The notes: generated by a model from the sequence alone, not told the origin. A stretch of DNA of 64,000 nt from an uncultured Rhodospirillaceae bacterium (GCA_903941105.1 CAJANL010000099.1:1-64000); one strand, 5' to 3'. Numbered from the stretch's first letter, positions 40,693 through 50,478 are shown. Made by a program: numbers and translations.

Positions 40693-40809
40693 CACCGCCC
40701 TATCGGGCTGTATAAGATTTGGGTGTATTCATCAGCTACGCGCCGGGATTGACGAGCGGCCCTTCCTATGCCAACCCTGATGCGCAACTTTCTCGGGGGA
40801 GAAATTTCA

Positions 40810-41085
40810 ATGAACAAGACCGATCTCGTAAACAGCGTCGCCGAACTCGCCGGCTTGACCAAGGTCGACGCCGACAAGGCCACGGATGCCGTCCTTTCCG
40901 CCATCACCACCGCCTTGAAGTCCGGCGAGGATGTGCGGCTGGTGGGCTTCGGCGCCTTCTCCGTCAGCGCCCGGGCCGCCCGTGAAGGCCGCAACCCGCA
41001 GACCGGCAAGACCATCACCATCGCCGCCGCCAAGGCCGCCAAGTTCACCGCCGGCAAGGGGTTGAAGGACGCGATCAATGGCTGA
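40810..41085 (+). CDS. HU family DNA-binding protein
   Basis: MNKTDLVNSVAELAGLTKVDADKATDAVLSAIT; GFGAFSVSARAAREGRNPQTGKTITI. Confidence 0.97.
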   Translation: MNKTDLVNSVAELAGLTKVDADKATDAVLSAITTALKSGEDVRLVGFGAFSVSARAAREGRNPQTGKTITIAAAKAAKFTAGKGLKDAING

Positions 41086-41133
41086 AGCCCCGGCTGGCTT
41101 GGCAGCGCAGTGAGGGGGAGAAGGTGAGAGACC

Positions 41134-41361
41134 ATGGATGAAGCTGATCTCGCGAACGACAGGGCAGAGCAGTTCACCGCCGATGCCGTGCTTGCGGCAC
41201 GGGCCAAGATGGACACGGCGCCATCGACCGGGATCTGTCAGGCCTGCCATGAGGGCATCGAGCCCGAACGCATTCAGGCCAATCCCACCGCGCAACTGTG
41301 TCGGGATTGCGCCGCCGAGGCCGAGGCGGCGAGGAAACGATCCCAGCGCGTCGGCGGCTGA
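41134..41361 (+). CDS. DksA/TraR-type C4 zinc-finger protein
   Basis: MDEADLANDRAEQFTADAVLAARA...GICQACHEGIEPERIQANPTAQLCRDCAAEAE. Confidence 0.85.
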   Translation: MDEADLANDRAEQFTADAVLAARAKMDTAPSTGICQACHEGIEPERIQANPTAQLCRDCAAEAEAARKRSQRVGG

Positions 41362-41436
41362 AACCGGTGCAGTGGCACGGCCGATTGAGGTGCGTGCCGC
41401 TGGACTCGGGGCCCGCGTCGCCCATATAACCCAGCC

Positions 41437-42276
41437 ATGAACAATCATGGCCACCCCTTCGTCAAGATGCACGGGCTGGGGAACGATTTCGTCGTCCTCG
41501 ACGCCCGCGCGCGCGCCGTTCCGCTCAGCCCGTTGCGCATCCGTGCCATCTCGGACCGTCGCACCGGCGTGGGCTGCGACCAGTTGATCGTGGTGGCACC
41601 GCCCACCAGCGCGACCGCCGACGCCGCCATGCTGATCTACAACGCCGACGGCACCGAAGTCGGGGCCTGCGGCAACGCCAGCCGCTGCGTCGCCTGGATG
41701 CTGATGCGCGAGAGAGGCTGCGACCGGGTGGTCATCGAGACCAAGGCCGGCCTGCTCGACGCCGAGAGCCGCGGCCCCAGCCTGGTGGCGGTGGATATGG
41801 GCCGCGCCCGGCTCGACTGGCGCGACATTCCGCTCGCCCGTGCCGCCGATACCCTGCACCTGGACCTCACGGTCGGCACGCTGTCCGATCCGGTTGGCGT
41901 CAGCATGGGCAATCCGCACGCCGTGTTCTTCGTCGACGATGCCGAGGCGGTCGACTTGGCGGCGTTGGGGCCGGTGCTCGAACACCACCCCCTGTTCCCC
42001 GAGCGCGCCAATATCGAGGTGGCGGAAGTCCTGTCGCGCGAGCGCATCCGCATGCGGGTGTGGGAACGCGGCTCCGGCATCACCATGGCCTGCGGCACCG
42101 GCGCCTGCGCCACGCTGGTGGCGGCGGCGCGGCGCGGTCTGACCGGACGCAAGGCCGAGATCGTGCTGGATGGCGGCATGCTGGCCATCGAATGGCTGCC
42201 CGACGACCACGTGCTGATGACCGGGCCGGTGGCGATGAGCTTCGCGGGGGAGTTCGATCCTTCGCTGTTCCCATGA
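41437..42276 (+). CDS. dapF: Diaminopimelate epimerase
   Basis: [54 protein letters not shown]. Confidence 0.97.
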   Translation: MNNHGHPFVKMHGLGNDFVVLDARARAVPLSPLRIRAISDRRTGVGCDQLIVVAPPTSATADAAMLIYNADGTEVGACGNASRCVAWMLMRERGCDRVVIETKAGLLDAESRGPSLVAVDMGRARLDWRDIPLARAADTLHLDLTVGTLSDPVGVSMGNPHAVFFVDDAEAVDLAALGPVLEHHPLFPERANIEVAEVLSRERIRMRVWERGSGITMACGTGACATLVAAARRGLTGRKAEIVLDGGMLAIEWLPDDHVLMTGPVAMSFAGEFDPSLFP

Positions 42277-43532
42277 GCGAGCCGCACATCCTGACCTTCG
42301 GCTGCCGCCTCAACGCCTATGAATCCGAAGTGATGCGCGCGCACGCCGCCGCCACCGCCTCGGGGGTCGAGACGGTGATCATCAACACCTGCGCCGTCAC
42401 CGCCGAAGCCGAGCGCCAGGCCCGCCAGGCCATCCGCAAGCTCCGCCGCGAGCGTCCCGACGCCCGCATCGTGGTCACCGGCTGCGCCGCCCAGGTTCAC
42501 CCGGAAAAATTCGCCGCCATGGCCGAGGTCGACCAAGTCCTGGGCAATGTCGACAAGATGCAGCCGGATGCCTTCCAGGCGCCGGCTTCCGACCGCCCGG
42601 CTTCCGACCGTATCGTCGTCACCGACATCATGCAGGTGCGCGAGGTGGCCTCGCATCTGGTGTCGGGCTTCGAGGGACGGGCGCGGGCCTTCGTCGAGGT
42701 GCAGCAGGGCTGCGATCACCGCTGCACCTTCTGCATCATCCCGTTCGGCCGCGGCCCCAACCGCTCGGTGCCGGTGGCGCGGGTGGTGGGGCAGGTGCGC
42801 GAGCTGGTGGCCCAGGGCTTCAACGAGGTGGTGCTGACCGGCGTCGATATCACCTCCTATGGCGGCGACCTGCCGGAACGGCCCGGCCTGGGAACCCTGG
42901 TGCGCCGCCTGCTGGCCGAGGTGCCGGAGTTGCCGCGGCTGCGGCTGTCGTCGCTCGACCCGGTGGGCGTGGACGCGGTGCTGCTGGCGGCGGTGGCCGA
43001 GGAGGCGCGGCTGATGCCGCATTTCCATCTCTCGGTGCAGGCCGGCGACGATATGGTCCTGAAGCGCATGAAGCGCCGCCACAGCCGCGACGATGTGCTG
43101 CGGCTGGCCGAGAGACTGCGGGACTTGCGCGGTGACGTGGCATTGGGTGCCGACCTCATCGCCGGCTTCCCCACCGAGGACGACGACATGTTCCGCCAGT
43201 CCCTCGACCTGGTGGACGAGGCCGGCTTCAGCCACCTGCACGTCTTCCCGTTCAGCCCACGCCCCGGCACCCCGGCGGCCCGCATGCCGCAGGTCAACGG
43301 CGCCGTCGCCAAGGAGCGCGCCGCCGTGCTTCGGACTCGCGGCGAGGCGACCATGGCGGCCTTTCTGGCCTCCCGCATCGGACGCGAGGCCCACGTGCTG
43401 GTGGAGGGCGATGGCGAGGGCTTTTGCGAGCACTATCTGCCGGTGACGGTGGCGAACGGCCGCCCCGGAGAGTTGATGACGGTACGAATTGGCGGGGTCG
43501 CGAACGGCCGGCTTGAGGGGCAAAGACCATGA
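42273..43532 (+). CDS. mtaB: tRNA (N6-threonylcarbamoyladenosine(37)-C2)-methylthiotransferase
   Basis: [72 protein letters not shown]. Confidence 0.95.
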   Translation: MSEPHILTFGCRLNAYESEVMRAHAAATASGVETVIINTCAVTAEAERQARQAIRKLRRERPDARIVVTGCAAQVHPEKFAAMAEVDQVLGNVDKMQPDAFQAPASDRPASDRIVVTDIMQVREVASHLVSGFEGRARAFVEVQQGCDHRCTFCIIPFGRGPNRSVPVARVVGQVRELVAQGFNEVVLTGVDITSYGGDLPERPGLGTLVRRLLAEVPELPRLRLSSLDPVGVDAVLLAAVAEEARLMPHFHLSVQAGDDMVLKRMKRRHSRDDVLRLAERLRDLRGDVALGADLIAGFPTEDDDMFRQSLDLVDEAGFSHLHVFPFSPRPGTPAARMPQVNGAVAKERAAVLRTRGEATMAAFLASRIGREAHVLVEGDGEGFCEHYLPVTVANGRPGELMTVRIGGVANGRLEGQRP

Positions 43533-43742
43533 GCGAGCCGCAGGCGAGCGCGCGAGCGTTGAGCGAGCCGGAGCGCAGCGCAGGAAAGCCAAGGGACGCG
43601 GATGCGCCCCGCCCGGCGCTTGAGGGGCAAAGATGATGAGCGAGCCGCAGGCGAGCGCGCGAGCGTTGAGCGAGCCGGAGCGCAGCGCAGGAAAGCCAAG
43701 GGACGCGGATGCGCCCCGCCCGGCGCTTGAGGGGCAAGAACC
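43529..43742 (+). repeat. Direct tandem duplication, 2 x 107 bp
   Basis: Unit atgagcgagccgcaggcgagcgcgcgagcgttgagcgagccggagcgcagcgcaggaaagccaagggacgcggatgcgccccgcccggcgcttgaggggcaa.. starts at 43529 and 43636; downstream junction at 43743. Confidence 0.95.
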
Positions 43743-44726
43743 ATGAGCAAAAAATTCTTCGGCCTGTTCGGTGGCAAGAATGAACCGGCACCCGAACCCG
43801 AAGTGCCGACCGAGGGCTGGTTCGACCGCCTCAAGTCGGGGCTGTCGAAATCCTCGGGCAAGCTGTCGCAGGGCATCGGCGACCTGTTCACCAAGCGCAA
43901 GCTCGACGACGCGGCGCTGGAAGAGCTGGAGGAGCTGCTGATCACCGCCGACCTCGGCGTCGCCACCGCCGGACGCGTCACCAAGCGGCTGGCCAAGAGC
44001 CGGTTCGGCCAGGATGTCGGGCCGGAGGAAATCCGCGCCGCCCTGGCCGAGGAGATCGCCGAGATCCTGGCTCCCCTCGCCCGTCCCCTGGCACCCGACT
44101 CCGGCCGCAAGCCGCATGTGGTGCTGGTGGTGGGCGTCAACGGCTCGGGCAAGACCACCACCATCGGCAAGCTGGCCAAGCGCTTCCACGAGGACGGGCT
44201 GGCGGTGACCCTGGCGGCCGGCGATACCTTCCGTGCCGCCGCCGTCGAGCAGTTGAAGGTGTGGGGCGAGCGCACCGGCTGCCCGGTGATCGCCCGCGAG
44301 ACCGGCTCCGACGCCGCCGGGCTGGTGTTCGACGCCATGGTAGAGTCGGCGCGGCGTGGCGACGACCTGCTGTTCATCGACACCGCCGGCCGGCTGCAGA
44401 ACAAGACCGACCTGATGGCCGAGTTGCAGAAGGTGGTGCGCTCCATCAAGAAGAACGACGAAACCGCGCCGCACGACGTCCTGCTGGTGCTCGACGCCAC
44501 CGTCGGCCAGAACGCCCACAGTCAGGTGGAGATCTTCCAGGACATGATCGGCGTCACCGGCCTGGTGCTGACCAAGCTGGACGGCACGGCGCGCGGCGGC
44601 GTGCTGGTGGCGCTGGCCGAGAAGTTCAAGCTGCCGGTGCACGCCATCGGGGTCGGCGAAACGGCCGACGACCTGCGCCCCTTCGAGGCCGAAGCCTTCG
44701 CCCGTAGCCTGGTGGGGGTTGAGTAG
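43743..44726 (+). CDS. ftsY: Signal recognition particle receptor FtsY
   Basis: VVLVVGVNGSGKTTTIGKLAKRF; LAAGDTFRAAAVEQL; FIDTAGRLQNKTDLMAEL; LTKLDGTARGGVLVALA. Confidence 0.97.
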   Translation: MSKKFFGLFGGKNEPAPEPEVPTEGWFDRLKSGLSKSSGKLSQGIGDLFTKRKLDDAALEELEELLITADLGVATAGRVTKRLAKSRFGQDVGPEEIRAALAEEIAEILAPLARPLAPDSGRKPHVVLVVGVNGSGKTTTIGKLAKRFHEDGLAVTLAAGDTFRAAAVEQLKVWGERTGCPVIARETGSDAAGLVFDAMVESARRGDDLLFIDTAGRLQNKTDLMAELQKVVRSIKKNDETAPHDVLLVLDATVGQNAHSQVEIFQDMIGVTGLVLTKLDGTARGGVLVALAEKFKLPVHAIGVGETADDLRPFEAEAFARSLVGVE

Positions 44727-44773
44727 GCCTCCCCTCTCCCCCATGTGAACAGTGCAGTCTTGGAGTGACCCGC

Positions 44774-45178
44774 ATGCGTACGGCCATGCTTCTGTTCGGT
44801 CTGTTGCTGGGCGCGGCGCCCGCCCTGGCCCAAGCGACCTATTCCAACGTCGACAGCGCCGCTTTGCAGGCGCTGATGGATCGCGGCGTGGCGGTGATCG
44901 ACATCCGCACCCCCGGCGAGTGGAAGGAAACCGGCACCGTCAAGGGAGCGCACCGCATCACCGCCTTCGACGACAGCGGCCGCCCGGTGCCCGACTTCAC
45001 CGCCCGCCTGGCGGCGGTGGCCAAGCCCGGCGACGAGGTGGCGCTGATCTGCCGCTCGGGCAACCGCACCAAGGTGACCGCCGACGCCCTGACCCGCCAA
45101 CTGGGCTACGCCCGCGTCTATAACGTGGAACGGGGCATGCGGTCCTGGCTGGCCGAGAACCGCCCGGTGGAGCGGTAG
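44774..45178 (+). CDS. Secreted rhodanese-like domain protein
   Basis: Signal peptide MRTAMLLFGLLLGAAPALAQA; VAVIDIRTPGEWKETGTVKGAHRI; VALICRSGNRTKVTADAL. Confidence 0.88.
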   Translation: MRTAMLLFGLLLGAAPALAQATYSNVDSAALQALMDRGVAVIDIRTPGEWKETGTVKGAHRITAFDDSGRPVPDFTARLAAVAKPGDEVALICRSGNRTKVTADALTRQLGYARVYNVERGMRSWLAENRPVER

Positions 45179-45316
45179 AATCTGGCGCGTGGGCGTCCCG
45201 CCTCATCCCCTATCTCGCGGATCGTAACCGATCAGCGAAGCCCTCAGGCGCCGGGCGGGATTCTCCGAATCCCTTGGCTGCCGCGCCACGAGGCGCGCGG
45301 CCGCAGTCGCGGCCGA

Positions 45317-45351
45317 CCAAGCCTCGATGACTCTGGTTCATCAAGGCTTGG
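45317..45351 (-). terminator. Strong hairpin immediately after prfC stop (terminator-like or REP-like)
   Basis: CCAAGCCTCGATGA-CTCTGG-TTCATCAAGGCTTGG inverted repeat 2 nt past the prfC stop; no T-tract seen. Confidence 0.5.
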
Positions 45352-45353
45352 TA

Positions 45354-46940
45354 TCAGTGCTGCTCGCGGATGGCGGTGAAGCGGATCTTGGGGAAGTCCT
45401 GCTCGGCGCGACCCAACTGCCACGAATTGCGGGCGAGATAGACCAGGGCACCGTCGCGGTCCTCGGCCATGTTGGTCTTGTTGGAGTCCATGAAGCGCTT
45501 CAGCTCGGCCTCGTCGTCGGCGGCCACCCAGCGGGCGGTGACGAAGGGCGCGTCCTCGAAGCCGGCCTTGATATTGTACTCGCTCTCGATGCGGGTGGTC
45601 AGCACGTCGAACTGCAGCGGCCCCACCACGCCGACGATCCAGGTCGAGCCATCCAGCGGTTTGAACACCTGGCTGACGCCTTCCTCGGCCAGATCCTCGA
45701 TGGCCTTCCTGAGCTGCTTGGCCTTCATGGGATCATCCAGCCGCACCCGGCGCAGCACTTCGGGCGCGAAGGTGGGGATGCCGAGGAAGTTGAGATCCTC
45801 GCTTTCCGACAGGGTGTCGCCGATGCGCAACTGGCCGTGGTTGGGGATGCCGAGGATGTCGCCGGGAAAGGCCTCTTCCGCCAGCTCGCGGTCGCGGGCG
45901 AGGAAGAACACCGGGTTGTAGACCGCCATCACCTTGCCGGTGCGCACATGCTTCAGCTTCATGCCACGGCGGAACTGCCCTGAGCACAACCGGGTGAAGG
46001 CGATGCGGTCGCGGTGGTTGGGGTCCATGTTGGCCTGGACCTTGAAGACGAAGCCGGTGACTTTCTCCTCGTGGGGATCGACGACGCGGCTGGCAGCCTT
46101 GCGGGCCAGCGGCGTCGGCGCCACCCGGCCGACGCCGCGCAGCAGTTCCTGCACGCCGAAGGTCTTCAGGGCGCTGCCGAAATAGACCGGCGTCAGGTGC
46201 CCGGCCAGATAGGACTCCAGGTCGAACTCGGGACAGGCGCCGCGCACCAGCTCGATCTCCTCGCGCAGCTTGTCGGCGGCGGCGGCCCCTACCGCCTTGT
46301 CCAGCAGGTCGGAGTCGAGCTCGGCGTCGACGGAAATCTCGGCGATGTGGTCGCCGCGACCGGGATCGAACAGGATGATCCGGTTGCGGATCAGGTCGAA
46401 CACGCCCTTGAGGTCGCGACCCATGCCGATGGGCCAGGTCACCGGCGTGACGTCGAGCGCCAGGGTCTTCTCGATCTCGTCCAGCAGGTCGAAGGTTTCG
46501 CGGCCCTCGCGGTCCACCTTGTTGATGAAGGTGGTGATGGGCATGTCGCGCAGGCGGCAAACTTCGAACAGCTTGCGGGTCTGGGTCTCGATGCCCTTGG
46601 CGGCGTCGAGCACCATCACCGCCGAGTCGACTGCGGTCAGGGTGCGGTAGGTGTCCTCGGAGAAGTCCTCGTGGCCGGGAGTGTCGAGCAGGTTGAAGGT
46701 CAGCCCCTCATGCTCGAAGGTCATCACCGCCGACGACACCGAGATGCCGCGTTCCTTCTCGATGGCCATCCAGTCCGAGCGGGTGCGGCGCTGCTCGCCG
46801 CGGGCGCGCACCGCGCCGGCCTGCTGGATGGCGCCGCCGAACAGCAACAGCTTCTCGGTCAGCGTCGTCTTGCCGGCGTCGGGGTGCGAGATGATGGCGA
46901 AGGTGCGCCGGAGCGCAAGCTGGTCGGTGAGCGCATTCAT
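45354..46940 (-). CDS. prfC: Peptide chain release factor 3
   Basis: RRTFAIISHPDAGKTTLTEKLLLFGGAIQQAGAVRARGEQRRTRSDWMAIEKERGISVSSAVM; LLDTPGHEDFSEDTYRTL. Confidence 0.97.
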   Translation of the reverse strand: MNALTDQLALRRTFAIISHPDAGKTTLTEKLLLFGGAIQQAGAVRARGEQRRTRSDWMAIEKERGISVSSAVMTFEHEGLTFNLLDTPGHEDFSEDTYRTLTAVDSAVMVLDAAKGIETQTRKLFEVCRLRDMPITTFINKVDREGRETFDLLDEIEKTLALDVTPVTWPIGMGRDLKGVFDLIRNRIILFDPGRGDHIAEISVDAELDSDLLDKAVGAAAADKLREEIELVRGACPEFDLESYLAGHLTPVYFGSALKTFGVQELLRGVGRVAPTPLARKAASRVVDPHEEKVTGFVFKVQANMDPNHRDRIAFTRLCSGQFRRGMKLKHVRTGKVMAVYNPVFFLARDRELAEEAFPGDILGIPNHGQLRIGDTLSESEDLNFLGIPTFAPEVLRRVRLDDPMKAKQLRKAIEDLAEEGVSQVFKPLDGSTWIVGVVGPLQFDVLTTRIESEYNIKAGFEDAPFVTARWVAADDEAELKRFMDSNKTNMAEDRDGALVYLARNSWQLGRAEQDFPKIRFTAIREQH

Positions 46941-47002
46941 GGGCGCGGTTCTTCCCCGTATCGGATAAAGAATCAAGTGAATTGACGGAAGGAGGCCTCG
47001 CA

Positions 47003-47203
47003 ATGCTGCGCATCGAGCTGGACGGAGAACTGGAATCGCGCTTGCGCATGGCGGCGGCCCGACTCAAGCGCGCCCCCGACGACTGCGTGCGGAGCGCCGT
47101 GCGGGCCTTCGTCGAGGACTGCGAGGAAGCCGTCCGTCACGCCCTGCAACTCAGCCAGGGCGAGAGCTTCGTGCGGAATGGCGACGAGTGGGGGGTGGAT
47201 TGA
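47003..47203 (+). CDS. Small ribbon-helix-helix/CopG-like protein
   Basis: MLRIELDGELESRLRMAAARLKRAPDDCVRSAVRAFVEDCEEAVRHALQ; GGAGG upstream. Confidence 0.65.
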   Translation: MLRIELDGELESRLRMAAARLKRAPDDCVRSAVRAFVEDCEEAVRHALQLSQGESFVRNGDEWGVD

Positions 47204-47242
47204 CTGACTCGTTCGCCGGCATCTCGCGGAGCGATCAAGGCA

Positions 47243-48325
47243 TCAGATCATCAGCCGCACCGGCTGACGCTTGCGGCCCCAGGTGCCGGGCCGGGCCTCG
47301 AACAGCCCGGCGGGCCGGGCGCCGCACGTGCGGCAGCCTCCCTCGGGCGTCAGGTTCCACGCCGTCAGTTCATACCAGTCGCGGCCGATGACAAGGTCCC
47401 CGCAGGCGTGGCACCAGGTGCTGCCGCCGTTGGCATCGTGGACGTTGCCGGTATAGACATGCCTCACCCCGTTGGCCTTGGCGATGGACCGGGCGGAGAC
47501 AAGTGTCGAAGATGCCGTGGGGGGCTTTTCGCGCATCTTCCAGTCGGGGTGGAAGGCAGAAAAATGCAACGGCACGTCGGGGCCGAGAGATTCGACCACC
47601 CACCGGCTGAGTGCATCGATTTCGGCGGCGGAATCGTTCTCTCCCGGAATGATCAAAGTCGTGATTTCGAACCATGTACTCGTGTGATGCTTGAGGTATT
47701 TCAGGGTGTCCAGCACGGCCTCCAGATGCCCGCCGCACAGCCGGTGATAGAAGTCCTCGGTGAATGCCTTCAGGTCGACATTGGCCGCGTCCATATGGGC
47801 GTAGAATTCTTCGCGGGCCTCCGGCGCCATATAGCCGGCGGTGACCGCCACCGTCTTCAGCCCCCGCGCCCGGCAGGCCTTGGCGACGTCGATGGCATAC
47901 TCCAGAAAGATGACCGGATCGTTATAGGTGAAGGCCACCGAACGGCAGCCCAGCTGCACGGCGGCGCGGGCGATGTCGTCGGGAGCGGCGAAGTCGTTGA
48001 GTCGGTCGACCTCGCGCGCCTTCGAGATGTCCCAGTTCTGGCAGAACTTGCAGGTCAGGTTGCAGCCCGCCGTGCCGAATGACAGGACCGGCGTGCCGGG
48101 CAGGAAGTGGTTCAGCGGCTTCTTCTCGATGGGATCGACGCAGAACCCCGACGAGCGGCCGTAGGTGGTCAGCACCATCTGCTCGCCGGAGCGCGCCCGC
48201 ACGAAGCACAAGCCGCGCTGGCCGTCGCCCAGCTTGCAGAAGCGCGGGCAGACGTCGCACTGGATGCGGCCGTCCTCCAACCGATGCCAGTGCCTCCCCG
48301 GGAATTGCGAGCCTTCGACCTGCAT
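47243..48325 (-). CDS. amrS: AmmeMemoRadiSam system radical SAM enzyme
   Basis: RWHRLEDGRIQCDVCPRFCKLGDGQRGLCFVR; LSFGTAGCNLTCKFCQNWDISKA; HFSAFHPDWKM. Confidence 0.95.
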   Translation of the reverse strand: MQVEGSQFPGRHWHRLEDGRIQCDVCPRFCKLGDGQRGLCFVRARSGEQMVLTTYGRSSGFCVDPIEKKPLNHFLPGTPVLSFGTAGCNLTCKFCQNWDISKAREVDRLNDFAAPDDIARAAVQLGCRSVAFTYNDPVIFLEYAIDVAKACRARGLKTVAVTAGYMAPEAREEFYAHMDAANVDLKAFTEDFYHRLCGGHLEAVLDTLKYLKHHTSTWFEITTLIIPGENDSAAEIDALSRWVVESLGPDVPLHFSAFHPDWKMREKPPTASSTLVSARSIAKANGVRHVYTGNVHDANGGSTWCHACGDLVIGRDWYELTAWNLTPEGGCRTCGARPAGLFEARPGTWGRKRQPVRLMI

Positions 48326-48464
48326 GGCAAGAGCCTAGACCTCCGGCCGGTGCCGTTCAACCGGGGCATGACCGCCCCTCCTCCCTCGACCTGGCCTAAC
48401 CCTTTACATGGGCACCCGCGCGGGTCTTACCTATAGGGAGGTACAGAGCTTCGAGGCCGCCGCC

Positions 48465-49826
48465 ATGACCGCCATCCGCCCCACCGCCGTGGCCGGGATG
48501 TTCTATCCCGCCGACCCGGCGGAACTGAAAGCCCAACTCGACCTTTTCCTCGGGCAGGCGCGCGCCGCAGCACTCGCAGGGCCGGCGCCCAAGGCCATCA
48601 TCGCCCCCCATGCCGGCTACCTCTATTCCGGCCCGGTGGCGGCCAGCGCCTATGTGCGGGTGCAGCCGGCGGCGGCGAGCATCTCGCGGGTGGTGCTGCT
48701 CGGCCCCTCGCACCGGGTCGCCTTCCGCGGCCTGGCGGTGGGCACGGCGACGGCCTGGGCTTCGCCGCTGGGACCGGTGGCCATCGACCGCGAGGCGGCG
48801 GCCGGGCTGCTGGCCCGTGGCCTGGTGGCGCAACTCGACGCCGCCCACGCCCAGGAACATTCGCTGGAGGTGCACGTTCCCTTCCTTCAGGCGGTACTGG
48901 GCGAGTTCACCCTGCTGCCCATCGTGGTGGGCGATGCCTCGGCCGGCGAGGTCGCTGCGGTGATCGAGGCGGTGTGGGGCGGGCCGGAGACGCTGATCGT
49001 GGTCTCCACCGACCTGTCGCATTTCCTGGGCTACGAGGCCTGCCGCACCCTCGACGCCGCCACCGTCGCCGCCATCGAGCACCTGGAGCCAGCCCTGGGA
49101 CGCGACAGCGCCTGTGGCCGGGTGCCGGTGGGGGGGCTGCTGGTGGCGGCCAAACGGCGCGGCATGGCCATCACTACCCTCGACGTGCGCAATTCCGGCG
49201 ACACCGCCGGCAGCCGCGACCGCGTGGTGGGCTACGGCGCCTGGGCGCTGTTCGAGGGCGACGAGGAGTCCGGGATCCGCGCCCTCGGCCCCACCCTGAC
49301 CGATCTGGCGTGGCGTGCCCTGCGTCTGGCGGTCGAGACCGGCCAGCCGCCCAAGGTGGGACTCGGCCCCAATGCGCCGGCCCGGCTGCGGCAACCGGGA
49401 GCGGTGTTCGTCACCCTGAAGAAGAACGGCAATCTGCGCGGCTGCATCGGCTCGGTCACCGCCTGGCGACCGCTGGCCGAGGATATCGCCGACAACGCCC
49501 GCAAGGCGGCGCTGAACGATCCCCGCTTCCCGCCGGTCACCGCCGCCGAGTTGGCGGCGCTCAGCCTGTCGGTCTCGGTGCTGACGCCGCCCGTGGCCAT
49601 GAGCTTCACCGCCGAGGCCGACCTGCTGGACCAGCTCCGCCCCCGCATCGACGGCCTGATCATCGAGGATGGCGGCCGGCGCGCCCTGTTCCTGCCCTCG
49701 GTATGGGAGCAACTGCCCGACAAGCGCGCCTTCCTCGAACACCTCAAGGCCAAGGCGGGCATGCCCCCGGGCCACTGGTCCACCGGCTTCACGGCCAGCC
49801 GCTTCCAGGCGGTGGAACTCCAGTGA
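48465..49826 (+). CDS. AmmeMemoRadiSam system protein B-A fusion (MEMO1-like + AMMECR1-like)
   Basis: MEMO-like N-half (TAVAGMFYPADPAEL; IAPHAGYLYSGPVAASAY; VLLGPSHRV; VVSTDLSHFLGYE) and AMMECR1-like C-half (GAVFVTLKKNGNLRGCIGSVTAWRPLAEDIADNARKAALNDPRFPPVTAAEL). Confidence 0.95.
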   Translation: MTAIRPTAVAGMFYPADPAELKAQLDLFLGQARAAALAGPAPKAIIAPHAGYLYSGPVAASAYVRVQPAAASISRVVLLGPSHRVAFRGLAVGTATAWASPLGPVAIDREAAAGLLARGLVAQLDAAHAQEHSLEVHVPFLQAVLGEFTLLPIVVGDASAGEVAAVIEAVWGGPETLIVVSTDLSHFLGYEACRTLDAATVAAIEHLEPALGRDSACGRVPVGGLLVAAKRRGMAITTLDVRNSGDTAGSRDRVVGYGAWALFEGDEESGIRALGPTLTDLAWRALRLAVETGQPPKVGLGPNAPARLRQPGAVFVTLKKNGNLRGCIGSVTAWRPLAEDIADNARKAALNDPRFPPVTAAELAALSLSVSVLTPPVAMSFTAEADLLDQLRPRIDGLIIEDGGRRALFLPSVWEQLPDKRAFLEHLKAKAGMPPGHWSTGFTASRFQAVELQ

Positions 49827-50254
49827 CGCGCTGGGTCGACGAATTCCGCGCCGAGATCGCCGACGACCGCCGGGAATTGCTGCGGCTGGTGGACGGGTTG
49901 GTAGTGGCGACCATGCCGAACGCTCCTCTGGCCACTGTCGCCATGGAAAAAATTCTTCTCTATCTGCTCGCCGAGACCCATCCCGCCGGACGCAGCAAGG
50001 CCACCTTCTTCATTCGTCATGGCTTCAGCCCATCTTCGTGGCAGGTGTTGAAGGATGCATTGATCGACTTGGCACAACAGGGCACCATCGCGGCGGCGGT
50101 CGAAACCGAATTCGGGACAAAGTATATTGTGGAGGGTGGGCTGCGCGTTCCTCGGGAGGCTTCCCCCTGGGCCCGAACGGTGTGGTTCGTCTCCCAGGGC
50201 GAACTTCACCCCCGATTGGTGACCGCCTATCCGGCGCAAGGAGACAAGGGATGA
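49823..50254 (+). CDS. DUF6883-like hypothetical protein
   Basis: KILLYLLAETHPAGRSKATFFIRHGFSPSSWQVLKDALIDLAQQGTIAAAVETEFGTKYIVEGGLRVP; GTG start overlapping upstream stop. Confidence 0.65.
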   Translation: MTRWVDEFRAEIADDRRELLRLVDGLVVATMPNAPLATVAMEKILLYLLAETHPAGRSKATFFIRHGFSPSSWQVLKDALIDLAQQGTIAAAVETEFGTKYIVEGGLRVPREASPWARTVWFVSQGELHPRLVTAYPAQGDKG

Positions 50255-50475
50255 TCAAGGAACTGGACCCCGTCGTCCTGACCGAGAACCTGCCCGACGA
50301 GGGCCTGGAAGCCGGCGATGTCGGATGGGTGGTCATGGTCCATGGTGAAGGCGCTGGATTCGAGGTGGAATTCCTCACCCTGGCCGGCGAAACCGTGTCG
50401 GTGGTGACGGTGGCCGACCGATCTGTCCGCCCCGTCGCGCCGAAGGAAATCGCGCACGCCCGCAAGGTCGCCTGA
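50251..50475 (+). CDS. DUF4926-like small protein
   Basis: IKELDPVVLTENLPDEGLEAGDVGWVVMVHGEGAGFEVEFLTLAGETVSVVTVADRSVRPV; ATGA overlap with upstream CDS. Confidence 0.8.
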   Translation: MIKELDPVVLTENLPDEGLEAGDVGWVVMVHGEGAGFEVEFLTLAGETVSVVTVADRSVRPVAPKEIAHARKVA

Positions 50476-50478
50476 GAC

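Noticed and set aside
40693-40809. Sigma70 promoter upstream of HU (ttgacg ... tatgcc)
   Set aside because: Spacing is only 12 nt, too short for a convincing promoter.
41637-44744. 1035-aa minus-strand ORF
   Set aside because: Antisense to dapF, mtaB and ftsY, which are certain; long antisense ORFs are expected in GC-rich DNA and the translation is low-complexity H/Q/G-rich.
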